Part shown: one piece after another, positions 23,033-32,459 of the stretch
How positions within the stretch are numbered: the first letter of the stretch is position 1
How the letters are laid out: each line of letters begins with the position of its first letter
Assembly: GCA_948964545.1 (NCBI GenBank)
Contig: CAREDV010000001.1
Coordinates: 1 to 64,000, forward strand
Length of the DNA stretch: 64,000 nt
DNA from: an uncultured bacterium
Lineage (GTDB): Bacteria; Cyanobacteriota; Vampirovibrionia; Gastranaerophilales; Gastranaerophilaceae
Direction of reading: 5' to 3'
Translations under genes and position numbers: made by a program
The notes under the pieces: generated by a model
Databases searched by the model: none
What the model saw: only the letters and a program-made list of their open reading frames with translations
What the model was told of the DNA's origin: nothing

Positions 23033-24106
23033 ATGGCAGATTTGAATTTGGGACATTTGATTTCAAGATTTGTGAATTATCAGACGTTGAATAAACATGC
23101 GCCTGCAAATCAGCCTGCGCAAAATTTTACACCAGCCCCGCAGCAAGCTCCATCTAAACCATCATCCCCTCTGCCAACTCCTCAGCAGGCACAAATGGCT
23201 GGAAGCGACCAGTCTGTTTATGTTAAAGATATGATGAAACTGCCGAAAAATCTTAACGAATTTGTATTTATGATGCAGAGAAATATTACTTTAAATCAGT
23301 TAAATCAAAGATTTGCATCTCAAGCTAACAGACAAATATCACAGACTCAGGCTCAAATTCTTGCGCAATTACAGGGAATGTCTTTGACTGAGGCTCAAAA
23401 TATGATTTTGAACGGCAATAAAGCTATTTTAAATCAGATGCAGACTAATTTGAGAAATCTAACAATTTCTGCAAATACTATGATTAATCTTACCGATATT
23501 TCAGCAATGATTCAGGCAAATGGTAAGGATGCGATTGCAAAACTTATTACAACAATGGCAAGTAATGCAAAACTTGGCGTTCAAGATCTTTCGCAGTTGA
23601 AAGAAACCGCAAAACTTATAAATGCAAGTGTTGCTGCGGCATCGCAAAACGACGGCGCACAGACTATGAAATTATTGATGCTTTTGTATCTCCCCTGGCT
23701 TCCTCTGCAAGAAGGTGTTGGATTTGATCTTGAAATTGAATCAGGTGAGGATAAAGATGTTAGTGACAGTATTTTGATAATTACAATTACGACAATGAAT
23801 TACGGCAATGTCGTTGCGACATTGATTTTGGAAACATCAAACTCGGTTCATGTTAATATTGAGTGTGATAAAGAGTTTCCGAAAGACGAATTGTTATTAA
23901 GAATTGAAGCTGACGAAAAGCATTATTCTATGAATTCGGTTGTATCGTTTGAGACAAAGACGGCGAATAGAGAAATACGTGAAAAACCAGAAGCAAAGAT
24001 TAATATGTCAAATACCAATGAGGTTAACCCATATTTGCTTTTGATGGCGCATACTATTATCAGACATGTTATAGAAATAGATAAAATTAATGAGGGCAAA
24101 AAATGA
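23033..24106 (+). CDS. Hypothetical protein, Gln/Pro-rich (357 aa)
   Basis: No family was recognised. Residues 25-60 are a Pro/Gln/Ala linker (PQQAPSKPSSPLPTPQQ). A helical Asn/Gln-rich middle follows, and the last third contains beta-strand-like segments (SDSILIITITTMNYGNVVAT, and HVNIECDKEFPKDELLLRIE), reminiscent of flagellar hook-length control or FliK-like C-termini, which is a weak resemblance. TGGACA (22998) and TATAAT (23020-23025) lie within the previous gene and end seven bases before the ATG, so the transcript is probably leaderless. It overlaps gloA by 4 bases. Confidence 0.65.
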   Translation: MADLNLGHLISRFVNYQTLNKHAPANQPAQNFTPAPQQAPSKPSSPLPTPQQAQMAGSDQSVYVKDMMKLPKNLNEFVFMMQRNITLNQLNQRFASQANRQISQTQAQILAQLQGMSLTEAQNMILNGNKAILNQMQTNLRNLTISANTMINLTDISAMIQANGKDAIAKLITTMASNAKLGVQDLSQLKETAKLINASVAAASQNDGAQTMKLLMLLYLPWLPLQEGVGFDLEIESGEDKDVSDSILIITITTMNYGNVVATLILETSNSVHVNIECDKEFPKDELLLRIEADEKHYSMNSVVSFETKTANREIREKPEAKINMSNTNEVNPYLLLMAHTIIRHVIEIDKINEGKK

Positions 24107-24474
24107 AATTTTTACACGCAATGATAAGAACAAAAGATATTGATAAATCTCTTGATTTTTATACAAAACTTTTAGGATTAAATTTAGTTCGTACAATTAA
24201 GCTTGAAGATTGTGTTCTATACTTTTTAAGCGATGAGGACGGGCAGACACAAATTGAAATTACTGCAAATTTTGAAAATCCTGAAAACGGTTATGAAAAT
24301 GGTAATGCATTTGGACATTTTGCATTTGGAGTTGATTCTATGGATGAATTTAGTGAAAAACTTCATTCAATGGGTTATGAATATTTTTATGAACCCTATT
24401 ATATGGAAGAAGCAGATTCTACAATTGCATTTATTAAAGACCCTGACGGAAATGAAATTGAATTAATTCAGTAA
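24103..24474 (+). CDS. gloA: Lactoylglutathione lyase (glyoxalase I), VOC family
   Basis: Isomerises the hemithioacetal of methylglyoxal and glutathione to lactoylglutathione. The two VOC half-repeats are visible: FLHAMIRTKDIDKSLDFYTK and FGHFAFGVDSMDEFSEKL. Metal ligands are His near residue 5, Glu in QIEIT, His in GHFAF and Glu in NEIELI. The length of 123 residues fits. It is coupled (ATGA) to the preceding gene. The glutamate-cysteine ligase at 42132 would supply the thiol, if glutathione is made. Confidence 0.85.
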   Translation: MKFLHAMIRTKDIDKSLDFYTKLLGLNLVRTIKLEDCVLYFLSDEDGQTQIEITANFENPENGYENGNAFGHFAFGVDSMDEFSEKLHSMGYEYFYEPYYMEEADSTIAFIKDPDGNEIELIQ

Positions 24475-25911
24475 ATTTAAACTATTCAATTTGTCATTGA
24501 TTTCGTTCATCAAATTAATATCGTCTGTACGGCGGGCGTAGGTTTGAGCTTTTGTTAAAAGTCCTTTTGCTTTTGATACATTGCTCATTTCAACCATTAT
24601 GTCGCCAGCTTTAAGATAATTCTGTGCTGTTTTTTGCGGAGAATCAGCATCTGTATAATGTTTTACGGCATTAGAATAAGCTTTAAGTGCTTTTTGGGGT
24701 TCTCCGAAAGATTCATAGGCATTACCGAGGCTTGATGATACAAAACCTTTTACTTTTGCATTATCTGTCTGCTGTGCAAGAGCATCTGCAGTGTCATAGT
24801 ATTCAATGCTTTGAATATCAAACATATCTGTAAATATATTGCCCATTTTTGTCAATGATGTAGACTGTGCTGAAAGGTTTTCAACTTCGCCTGCACATGA
24901 TACCGAGCTGAAATAATGGTCAAGTGCGGGTTTAATTTGGTTTACATCATCATAAATCTGCGCCATTGAATAATGCGCTTTTGTTTTTACGTTATTGTCT
25001 TGAGTGTTTTGAATTGATTTGTGATAACTTTTTAATGCTTCTGCAAAATAAGAGTGGTCGTCATAAATTCTGCCGACTTCATAGTAAATTTTTGATTTTG
25101 TTTCGTTGTCACCGACTTCATCTGCTCTGTGTAATGCTTTTTCAAAAGTTTCTATAGCTTTTTCTGGCTGGTTTGCGTAGACGAGTTTTTTAGACTGAAT
25201 AAAGAGTGATTTCAATTCTTTATCCTGCGGGATAAGAGAAACTACTTTTGCATTGGTTTGAATCTCTTGTTCAACAGGTTCGGGTGGGGTTTCAACAGTT
25301 TTAGGTTCGTTATTCTGCGGGAATTTTACCAAAAATTGAGGGTTAATTTCTTCTTCGTTGTATTTAAAGTCGATTTGCTGTAAGAACAGTGCATCAACCC
25401 AGTTTTCAACGACTTTGGAATCTTTATTTAAAGTTTGGGAGATGTAGCCGTCAAGGATTGATGATGCGTTTTTAAGGTTTGATTTTACAAGTTTAGTATT
25501 TGCATCGTCTTTTTTAACCTGTTTTTCAACAAGAGTTAAATATCCCTCAACTTCTTCTTTCAAGTTGTCGGGAGTTCCTATTGCAGCAGCTGTGTTTCTG
25601 AAATCTTTAAGGATTTGAGCAATATTAATTACAGTACTTCTGCCTGACAGTGTTTTTGTCGGCATAGGTTCTTCAGCACTTTGAGTCTGCTGTCTTGCTT
25701 GTGCCTGAATTTGAGTACGCATCTGACGCCAATCAACCTGTTGTTCTGACTGAGTTGTCCGAGGTTCTATGTATTGAAGTCCTTTGCTTTTGGAATTTTG
25801 GTCAGCCTGCTGTTCACGCTGTGTTTGGGACGCGTTTTTTTCCTCGTCCTGCTTTTTTTTGACAAGACTGTTGTTATTTAAATATGGACGTTGAAAAATA
25901 CCGTTTAACAC
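24463..25911 (-). CDS. Tetratricopeptide-repeat protein (482 aa)
   Basis: The first 200 residues are polar and Gln-rich (QTQREQQADQNSK, RTQIQAQARQQTQ), probably disordered. From about residue 255 at least five TPR units occur, for example KLVYANQPEKAIETFEKALH, YYEVGRIYDDHSYFAEALKS and LGNAYESFGEPQKALKAYSN. TPRs hold protein partners, none of which is evident here. The likely start is the GTG at 25911 with GAGGG upstream. It overlaps the convergent gloA end by 12 bases. Confidence 0.85.
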   Translation of the reverse strand: MLNGIFQRPYLNNNSLVKKKQDEEKNASQTQREQQADQNSKSKGLQYIEPRTTQSEQQVDWRQMRTQIQAQARQQTQSAEEPMPTKTLSGRSTVINIAQILKDFRNTAAAIGTPDNLKEEVEGYLTLVEKQVKKDDANTKLVKSNLKNASSILDGYISQTLNKDSKVVENWVDALFLQQIDFKYNEEEINPQFLVKFPQNNEPKTVETPPEPVEQEIQTNAKVVSLIPQDKELKSLFIQSKKLVYANQPEKAIETFEKALHRADEVGDNETKSKIYYEVGRIYDDHSYFAEALKSYHKSIQNTQDNNVKTKAHYSMAQIYDDVNQIKPALDHYFSSVSCAGEVENLSAQSTSLTKMGNIFTDMFDIQSIEYYDTADALAQQTDNAKVKGFVSSSLGNAYESFGEPQKALKAYSNAVKHYTDADSPQKTAQNYLKAGDIMVEMSNVSKAKGLLTKAQTYARRTDDINLMNEINDKLNSLNLLN

Positions 25912-25987
25912 AATTGTACCCTCAAGACTACTATATCCTAAAACACGATTTTAGACGTCATACTTTCGTATGATATATGTTTAAGGA

Positions 25988-27724
25988 TTATTTTAAGGAA
26001 GTCAAAATCATCTGACAGTTTAAACAATCAAATTCAAGCGGATAATGTTTTCCTTTTTCATCAATCAGGAAAAGTTTTTTGGGGGATTTGCACATGTTGA
26101 ACGCGAATTTCAAACAATGTTTTGTACGCATAAGTTCTGTGTGTTTTGAACCGCTTTCTGCCGACATCTCACAAACTTCACATCCGCAAGCCTCATAGAA
26201 ACTTTTTGCTGTTTGATTGTGGATGTTTGCTCTGTAATCCAATTTTTCTTGAGGAAATTTCGTAAATTTTAACGGCTTTTGCACTTCACGGCGGTAATTT
26301 TTTAAACGTTCATTCATTAAAGCAGAAAGTATTGTTCGGCGAAGTTCGTTAATTTCTGACATGGGCATAAATGGCAAATTATCAACGGTAACATCAGTTA
26401 CATAAAAATCGCTTTCACCTGTTTTTTGCATTTGTTTAATAAATGTTTCGCGCATTTTTTCGGGATTTTTCGGAGTTTCATTTGCTGGAAGTTGGATTTG
26501 TACAGAATTTTTGTCTTCATCAATGGCTTTTAAAACTCCGTTTTTGCATGAAAATTCAACTTTAATTCGGCGTTTTGTTCTGGAGTTTTCAAGCTGTTTT
26601 TCAAACTTTGAGTCAAAGTTTCTGTATACATCGATTCCGACGGCAATTCCGTCCATTCGGTTCGGGTAAACCTTCTTACCGTCAATATTATTTACAAGAC
26701 AACCTTGCCCGTTAAAATACAACCCGTCTTGTTTCGAGAGTTCCGCATCAATTTCAAAGTAATCTTTTCCGACTTTTTTAATTTTGCCCAGATATTCGCC
26801 GAGAGCTTTGGGGGTTTCAAAGTTGAAACATTTTTTTCGACCGTCGAGAAAATAATCTGTAAACCCGCGGTTAAAGCTTTTGTTTACGTCTGGTTCAAAA
26901 TCCAAAAAGACTTTGCCTGATGAATCTTTTTGGGCAAACTTATCGATTTCGTGTCTGTAAAAAGCAACGACGTTTTTGACATAATTTTTGTCTTTTAATC
27001 TGCCTTCAATTTTGAATGATTTTATACCCGCATCAATCAATTTTTTTATATGTTTTGATGCGTTAAAATCTCGCAGACTCAAAAGATATTTATCTTTTGC
27101 AATAATTTCGCCGTCCTCATCTACAAGAGTATATTTTTTACGGCAGGCTTGCGCGCATTCACCTCTGTTAGCAGAACGTCCGCCGATATAGTGGCTTAAA
27201 TAACACTGTCCGCTGTATGATACGCACAATGCACCATGGATAAAAGTTTCAACTTCAGCATTTACGTTTTGACAAATTTCTTTAATTTGTTGAATAGAGA
27301 GTTCACGTGCAAGGATTATGCGTGAAATCCCCATATCATCAAAGAATTTTGCTTTTTCTAAAGTTCTGTTGTCACATTGTGTGCTGGCATGGATTGGAAT
27401 TGGCGGGAGTTTTCCATCCATTGCAAGTTTAAAAATACCCATATCCTGAACAATAATTGCATCAACGCCGATTTCGTAAAGCTTAAAAATGAGCTCTTGC
27501 GCCTGCTTTAATTCTTCATCTGTCAAAATTGTATTAATGGTCACATGAACTTTTACATAAAACTTGTGAGCGTAATCAACGACTTCTTTGATATCTTCAA
27601 GGGAGTTTCCGACAGCCTGACGCGCACCGAATTTTGGTGATCCGATATAAATCGCATCAGCTCCGCTTTCGATTGCAATAATCGCAGTTTCTTTATCTTT
27701 TGCAGGTGCTAAAAGTTCAAGCAT
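25988..27724 (-). CDS. Peptidase U32-family protein (RlhA/YegQ-like)
   Basis: The U32 signature ETFIHGALCVSYSGQCYLS and the cysteines around RGECAQACRKKY are present after an N-terminal barrel (ELLAPAKDKETAIIAIESGA). Members include RlhA, which hydroxylates a 23S rRNA cytidine, and TrhP/YegQ, which act on tRNA uridine; the exact substrate is not determinable here. The C-terminus carries further cysteines (CEVCEMS, CLNCQM). The ATG at 27724 is chosen because the U32 domain starts there and TATAAT (27731-27736) ends six bases before it; this gives 578 residues and a leaderless mRNA. The promoter overlaps the terminator of the gene upstream. Confidence 0.88.
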   Translation of the reverse strand: MLELLAPAKDKETAIIAIESGADAIYIGSPKFGARQAVGNSLEDIKEVVDYAHKFYVKVHVTINTILTDEELKQAQELIFKLYEIGVDAIIVQDMGIFKLAMDGKLPPIPIHASTQCDNRTLEKAKFFDDMGISRIILARELSIQQIKEICQNVNAEVETFIHGALCVSYSGQCYLSHYIGGRSANRGECAQACRKKYTLVDEDGEIIAKDKYLLSLRDFNASKHIKKLIDAGIKSFKIEGRLKDKNYVKNVVAFYRHEIDKFAQKDSSGKVFLDFEPDVNKSFNRGFTDYFLDGRKKCFNFETPKALGEYLGKIKKVGKDYFEIDAELSKQDGLYFNGQGCLVNNIDGKKVYPNRMDGIAVGIDVYRNFDSKFEKQLENSRTKRRIKVEFSCKNGVLKAIDEDKNSVQIQLPANETPKNPEKMRETFIKQMQKTGESDFYVTDVTVDNLPFMPMSEINELRRTILSALMNERLKNYRREVQKPLKFTKFPQEKLDYRANIHNQTAKSFYEACGCEVCEMSAESGSKHTELMRTKHCLKFAFNMCKSPKKLFLIDEKGKHYPLEFDCLNCQMILTSLK

Positions 27725-27740
27725 AAAATTATTATAGTAT

Positions 27741-27770
27741 AAAAAAAGAGCGCTCAAGCGCTCTTTTTTT
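27741..27770. terminator. Bidirectional terminator between adh and U32 gene
   Basis: AGAGCGCT and AGCGCTCT form a perfect 8-bp stem with flanking A7 and T7 runs. It ends the alcohol dehydrogenase transcript on the minus strand and overlaps the -35 region of the U32 gene. Confidence 0.85.
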
Positions 27771-28971
27771 ACATCGGTTTTATTGAGTTTTTGTAAATCT
27801 CTTTTACAACTTCGCGTCCGCATCCTGAAGGAGCAATTTGGATTAACCCCTCAAGTGACGGAGTTGTATAAACCAAATCAACAAGCTTATCAATTTCTGT
27901 TAAGCCTTCATCTTCAAGTTTTTCGGTTACGCCGACTGAGAATAACCAGTCTTGAACAAGTTTTCCTGCTTTTTCACCTTCATCTGGTTCGCCTTTTAAG
28001 CCTGATGCAATTGGAGCTAAGATATCAGCAAGTACATGCGGTTTGTCTTTGTAAATTGTCTTAATTACCGCAGGCAGTAAAATTGCCAAACCTAAACCGT
28101 GTGATAATTCAGGTTTAACTGCGCTAAGCGGGTGTTCAAGTGCGTGAGTATAGTGTAATAACCCGTTATCAAAGCTTACACCGCCCATCATTGCTGCATA
28201 AGCAAGGAAATATCTAGCTTCTAAATCATCAGGATTTTCCAATGCTTTCGGTAAATATCTTGCAACAAGTTCGATTACTTCTTTTGCAAGCGAGATTGAA
28301 TAAGGTGATGCAACTGCAGATGTTGCAGCCTCTATTACGTGGTTAACCGCGTCAATTGAAACATATCGTGTTTGTTTCTGTGACAATTTTGTCATTAATT
28401 GCGGGTCGTCGATTGCAAACATCGGATAGATGCAGTCATAAGCGATTGCAGGTTTAAAGTTTTTTTTCAAATTGGTTACAACTGCAAATCTGTTTGTTTC
28501 CGTACCTGTTCCGTGAGTTAAGTTGATTGATACAATCGGAGCAGCTTTATCTGGTGCGAATGTGAAATCATAAATATCTTCTGCTGTTTTTTCAGGATAT
28601 TCAAGTAAAATCGCAACTGATTTTCCCGCATCTGTCGGAGAGCCGCCGCCGATTGCAATAACCCCTTTTGCACCGAAATCTTTTGCAAGTTTTGCCGCAT
28701 CGTTGACATGATCTGTAGTCGGGTTCGGGGTTACTTCTGCATAATTTACGTAACCTATACTGTTATCTTTCAAAGCTTTTTCAACGTAATCCCATGCACC
28801 TGTTGCTTTGTAAGCATTTCTGCCTGACATTACGATAACTTTGTCAATTCCTTTTTCTTTTAAAACTTTTGCGATATCGTCAATCTTTTTGATAGCGCCT
28901 ACACCAAAATAAACCGTTGTTCTTGTGCGGATTTCTTTAACTTCATTAATGTTAATATCTTTTTCCCACAT
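27769..28971 (-). CDS. Iron-containing alcohol dehydrogenase
   Basis: An NAD(P)H-dependent group III alcohol or aldehyde reductase. The nucleotide-binding loop is IAIGGGSPTDAGKSVA; metal ligands lie in FAIDDPQLM, SIDAVNHVIEA and HYTHALEHPL with SHGLGLAILLP. From the ATG at 28971 the protein has 400 residues; AAAGGAGAA at good spacing supports this over the TTG at 28989. The enzyme may regenerate NAD during fermentation in an anaerobe; substrate unknown. Confidence 0.92.
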   Translation of the reverse strand: MWEKDININEVKEIRTRTTVYFGVGAIKKIDDIAKVLKEKGIDKVIVMSGRNAYKATGAWDYVEKALKDNSIGYVNYAEVTPNPTTDHVNDAAKLAKDFGAKGVIAIGGGSPTDAGKSVAILLEYPEKTAEDIYDFTFAPDKAAPIVSINLTHGTGTETNRFAVVTNLKKNFKPAIAYDCIYPMFAIDDPQLMTKLSQKQTRYVSIDAVNHVIEAATSAVASPYSISLAKEVIELVARYLPKALENPDDLEARYFLAYAAMMGGVSFDNGLLHYTHALEHPLSAVKPELSHGLGLAILLPAVIKTIYKDKPHVLADILAPIASGLKGEPDEGEKAGKLVQDWLFSVGVTEKLEDEGLTEIDKLVDLVYTTPSLEGLIQIAPSGCGREVVKEIYKNSIKPM

Positions 28972-29087
28972 ATAAATTTCTCCTTTCATTTATTTATTAT
29001 AAAAAAGTGTAATTATAAAAACTCAAACATATGTACGATTTGTTGTATTGATTTATAATTTACAATTTTTTTAAATAGGAGAATAGC

Positions 29088-29276
29088 ATGCCTTTAAGAA
29101 TTTTATTTTTACTTTTAGCGTTTGTAATTTTTACAAACCTTGTAATTATGCTTTTAAGTCTGGTTTTGAAAAAGAACCTTTATCAAACGCATGGAAAATT
29201 AATCGCAAACTGTTACGGAGTTTTTGCATTAATTTTGGTGGTACTATACGCAGCACTGTCAATTGCTGGTATTTAG
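29088..29276 (+). CDS. Small membrane protein (62 aa)
   Basis: Two hydrophobic segments are evident (RILFLLLAFVIFTNLVIMLL and FALILVVLYAALSIAG), separated by a basic loop (KKNLYQTHGK). TAGGAGAA precedes the ATG. It lies 8 bases before the prohibitin-like gene, so it may be a partner or stabiliser of that membrane complex. No family was recognised. Confidence 0.7.
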   Translation: MPLRILFLLLAFVIFTNLVIMLLSLVLKKNLYQTHGKLIANCYGVFALILVVLYAALSIAGI

Positions 29277-29284
29277 GAGGAATT

Positions 29285-30073
29285 ATGGAATCAAATAAAT
29301 TAATTACACCGTTAATTATTGTCACATTGTTGATAATTTTTATCGCATTTTTTAATCCGATTGCAATCGTTGGTGTCGGCGAACGCGGGGTTAAGGTTAC
29401 ACTCGGTAAAGTTTCACCGACAAGTTATACAGAGGGCGTTCATTTTGTAACGCCGTTTATTTCTACAATCAAGAATATGAACGTAAAAACTCAGAAAAAT
29501 TATATCGAAACTTCTGTTTATACAAAAGACATTCAGCAGGCAAAAATTACATACGTTCTTAACTACAACTTACAGCCAGAAAACGCTCATAAGATGTACA
29601 GAGAAGTTGGTGTAAATTATTTTGATACTGTGGTCAGCCCTGTAGTAGAAGGTACACTTAAAGACGTTATCGGTAAATGGAATGCGCAAGATTTGGTTGC
29701 AAACAGAGAAAAAGCAACACAAGAAATTTTGATAAAACTTCAAAACCACCTTGCTTCAAAATATATTAACGTAACAGATTTTCAAATGACAGCTATCGCA
29801 TACTCAGGTGTGTTTGAAAAAGCTATTGAAAGCAAAGTTACTGCAGAACAAGAAGCATTGCGTGCTAAAAATAAAACAGTTCAAATCCAAGAAGAAGCTA
29901 AACAAAAGCTTATTTCAGCAGAAGCAGAAGCAAAATCAATGTCAATCAGAGCACACGCTCTTACACAAAATAAAGCTCTTGTTGAGTACGAGGCTGTTCA
30001 AAAATGGGACGGAAAACTTCCTGAATATATGTTAGGCGGTTCGATGCCATTTATTAATATCAGCAAAAAATAG
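29285..30073 (+). CDS. Prohibitin/SPFH-domain membrane protein
   Basis: An N-terminal transmembrane helix (LIIVTLLIIFIAFFN) is followed by the SPFH (band 7) domain: VGERGVKVTLGKVSP, EGVHFVTPFI, YVLNYNLQP and DLVANREKATQEI, as in prohibitins. A C-terminal coiled coil (AEQEALRAKNKTVQIQEEAK) allows ring assembly. The length of 262 residues matches prohibitins. It is translated just after a small membrane protein. Role: probably a membrane scaffold or protease modulator; known from the family only. Confidence 0.9.
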   Translation: MESNKLITPLIIVTLLIIFIAFFNPIAIVGVGERGVKVTLGKVSPTSYTEGVHFVTPFISTIKNMNVKTQKNYIETSVYTKDIQQAKITYVLNYNLQPENAHKMYREVGVNYFDTVVSPVVEGTLKDVIGKWNAQDLVANREKATQEILIKLQNHLASKYINVTDFQMTAIAYSGVFEKAIESKVTAEQEALRAKNKTVQIQEEAKQKLISAEAEAKSMSIRAHALTQNKALVEYEAVQKWDGKLPEYMLGGSMPFINISKK

Positions 30074-30083
30074 TGTTTGGTAA

Positions 30084-30200
30084 AATTCCAAAATAGGCGG
30101 TTGGGAAAGTTTCTCAATAGGCGATTGTATAAGTAACAATAATATTTAATAAGTTCTTATATTAGCCGCCCAGTGGTAAAAAAGCCGCCCAAGGGTGAAA
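30084..30200. repeat. Structured intergenic repeat, double copy
   Basis: Two left blocks (AATAGGCGGTT at about 30091 and AATAGGCGATT at about 30117) are followed by two right blocks (AGCCGCCCA at about 30164 and AGCCGCCCAAGG at about 30183). The inner unit folds into a hairpin: AGGC...TATAAG pairs with CTTATA...GCC around a loop containing TTTAATAAG. A single-copy relative lies at 38528-38597. It lies between the prohibitin gene and a terminator, so it may be in the mRNA 3' end. Confidence 0.55.
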
Positions 30201-30228
30201 AAAAAAGAGCCGAAAGGCTCTTTTTTTT
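30201..30228. terminator. Bidirectional terminator
   Basis: AAAAAAGAGCC and GGCTCTTTTTT form a stem with a GAAA tetraloop and eight T, between the prohibitin-like gene and the convergent rseP. Confidence 0.88.
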
Positions 30229-31600
30229 ACTTTGTAAATAACGGCTGAACCAGCACATATATATCGTTAAACAGTACGAATACCAATAGCGCTATAAGCA
30301 GTGCGAAAAATACCGTCATTATTTTTTCTGCAACTTGCTCGTTTACCGGTCTGCCCGTAATTTTTTCAATAAGCAGGAATAACAGATGACCGCCGTCAAG
30401 TGCAGGGATTGGCAGAATATTCAATATTGCAAGGTTCATTGAAATTACGGCTGTTAAAAGTATTCCGTAGAAAATTCCATCGTTGCTTATGATATCTCCG
30501 CCGACTTTGGTTATCAATACGACACCGTGCATATTTTTCAGAGGAATTTTGCCCGTAAACAGTTGTTTCAATACTATAAGCATTGATTTTGTTTCATTAT
30601 ATAGGTAGTTCCAGCTTGCTGAAAATGCCGATTTGATGCCTGTAACGGGGATTAATTTTTCCTTGCGGTCGATTTCAATTCCGATTAGACCGTCTTTGTT
30701 AGAGTAAACTGTGTCTATAGTTACAACTCTATCATCTCTCAAAACCTTTATGTCGATTGGTTTTTGGTTATCTGACATTGCATAAGCCAAATCATTCAGT
30801 GAATATGTGCCGTCTGCTTCCAAAAAGTTTTTGCCCTTAATCTCATCACGAAGTTTGATTTGAGCATCTGAAAGTTTTATTTCATCGTTTTTGTAAAGTT
30901 CAACTGCGTTTAGAATATTTTTATTTAAAACAACTTTTTCTTCTGAAATTGCTTTTGGAAGTTTTACAATCAAGCCTTTTTCGATAATTTCTTCGCGCGG
31001 GAAAGCCTGATTGATTTTTTTAAGGTTTGTGTAATTTTTTTCAACCAATTCTTTATCTGTTTTGCCGTCAAAAGATGCGCTATACATTGCATAAAGGTTT
31101 AGTGCATATTTTGTGTCAGCGGAAGAACCGTTTATTTCTATGATTTTGTCACCTGCCTGTAAGCCAGAATTCCATACGGAAGCTTCTTTGGGTGCTGTAA
31201 TTTTTGTTACGTAAGTATCGAATTTTCCTGACGGCATATTGTGCCACAAAAAAGCTGTCAAAAGCACAAGAACAAACGCACAGATTACATTCGCTCCCAC
31301 ACCTGCAGAGAACACAACTGCTCTTTGCCAAGCAGGACGATTCATAAGACGATCCTTTGAATCAGCGGGAACATCTGAATCTTTGTCATCATCAGGGAAT
31401 GAAACATATCCGCCAAATAAAAACGCGTGGATAACAAGTGTTATATCTCCGACTTTTTTCTCCCACAATGTCGGCCCGATTGGCAGACCTATTCCGAATT
31501 TATCTACTTTTATCCCGAACATTCTTGCCGAGAAAAAGTGTCCTGCCTCATGTACAAGTATCAGGATGCTTATAAGTAAAATCATTATTATTGTTGACAT
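30227..31600 (-). CDS. rseP: Site-2 intramembrane metalloprotease RseP/MmpA
   Basis: Cleaves transmembrane anti-sigma factors or signal peptides within the membrane. The zinc motif is HEAGH in the first helix (LVHEAGHFFSARMFG), with the second ligand in LPIPALDGGHLLFLL near the C-terminus. Between them lie a PDZ domain (NSGLQAGDKIIEINGSSA) and a long insert. Four membrane segments are visible. The length of 457 residues fits. GAGGG precedes the ATG. It is divergent from the two-component pair. Confidence 0.93.
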   Translation of the reverse strand: MSTIIMILLISILILVHEAGHFFSARMFGIKVDKFGIGLPIGPTLWEKKVGDITLVIHAFLFGGYVSFPDDDKDSDVPADSKDRLMNRPAWQRAVVFSAGVGANVICAFVLVLLTAFLWHNMPSGKFDTYVTKITAPKEASVWNSGLQAGDKIIEINGSSADTKYALNLYAMYSASFDGKTDKELVEKNYTNLKKINQAFPREEIIEKGLIVKLPKAISEEKVVLNKNILNAVELYKNDEIKLSDAQIKLRDEIKGKNFLEADGTYSLNDLAYAMSDNQKPIDIKVLRDDRVVTIDTVYSNKDGLIGIEIDRKEKLIPVTGIKSAFSASWNYLYNETKSMLIVLKQLFTGKIPLKNMHGVVLITKVGGDIISNDGIFYGILLTAVISMNLAILNILPIPALDGGHLLFLLIEKITGRPVNEQVAEKIMTVFFALLIALLVFVLFNDIYVLVQPLFTK

Positions 31601-31686
31601 TTTTATACCCTCTTTTAATGTATTTTATCATAAATATTTCTTTATAATCAATTGCCAAAACATTAAAATTTTTATAAAATAAAAAC

Positions 31687-31735
31687 GGAGGCTTTAGCCT
31701 CTGGCGAAAATCTTACAAATATCAAAATTTTCGTC
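31687..31735 (+). promoter_or_regulatory. Two hairpins in the leader of the response regulator
   Basis: GAGGC-TTTA-GCCTC (about 31688-31701) and CGAAAAT...ATTTTCG (about 31705-31735) precede the ATG at 31751. They could be a transcript leader structure or the terminator of an upstream RNA. No known riboswitch was recognised. Confidence 0.4.
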
Positions 31736-31750
31736 AAAAAGGGCAAAAAA

Positions 31751-32458
31751 ATGAGCGAAAAAAGAATTTTAATAGTTGATGATGATGACGAAATCAGAGA
31801 ACTTCTTGAGTTCGACGTCAGAGCAAGCGGTTATTTTGTTGATACCGCATCTAACGGCCTTGAGGGGCTTAATAAGGCTTTGAATAACACTTATGACCTT
31901 ATTTTGCTTGATGTTATGATGCCTAAAATGAACGGATTTGATGTCTGTAAAAATATTCGTCAGGCAAAATTGGCTATTCCGATTTTAATGCTTACCGCAA
32001 AAGGTACAATTGACGATAAAACCGAAGGTTTCGATTGCGGGGCGGATGATTATCTTGTGAAACCTTTTGATATTCAGGAAGTTTTGCTGCGCATAAGAGT
32101 ACTTTTAAGACGCAATCAAATTGAGGATAAAACAGCTTTATCGGATGAAGTTTTACAGGCGGGCGACATTACGATTTTCCCTGAAACTCTTGAGGCTGTT
32201 GTTGTAAATAAAAAAGTTAAATTGACACCGACAGAATTTGAAATTTTGTATTGTTTATTACAGCATTTTAATAATGCCGTCAAACTTGCAACACTTCTTG
32301 ATGAAGTCTGGGGCTATGACAGTAACGAGGATGTCAGAATGCTCAGAGTGCATGTCGGCGGTCTGCGCAACAAAATTGAACCTGATACGAAACATCCAAA
32401 ATATCTTCATACAGTAACAAACGTGGGCTACAAACTTACACCGTTCGGGGAAGAGTAG
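31751..32458 (+). CDS. OmpR/PhoB-family response regulator
   Basis: The receiver domain has the acidic pocket DDDDE, the phospho-acceptor Asp in LLDVMMPKMNG and Lys in DYLVKPFD. The winged-helix output domain follows (KLTPTEFEILYCLLQH, then EDVRMLRVHVGGLRNKIE). It has 235 residues. It lies one base before the histidine kinase gene, which is its partner. The target genes are unknown. Confidence 0.95.
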   Translation: MSEKRILIVDDDDEIRELLEFDVRASGYFVDTASNGLEGLNKALNNTYDLILLDVMMPKMNGFDVCKNIRQAKLAIPILMLTAKGTIDDKTEGFDCGADDYLVKPFDIQEVLLRIRVLLRRNQIEDKTALSDEVLQAGDITIFPETLEAVVVNKKVKLTPTEFEILYCLLQHFNNAVKLATLLDEVWGYDSNEDVRMLRVHVGGLRNKIEPDTKHPKYLHTVTNVGYKLTPFGEE

Positions 32459-32459
32459 T

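Noticed and set aside
25930..25980. Possible palindrome CATACTTTCGTATG near the U32 gene end
   Set aside because: CATAC/GTATG is a short symmetric hairpin with no T run, no second copy and no clear role, so it is not listed as a feature.
31239..31682. A 147-codon plus-strand ORF across the rseP start
   Set aside because: It is antisense to the conserved HEAGH and PDZ region of rseP and resembles no protein family.
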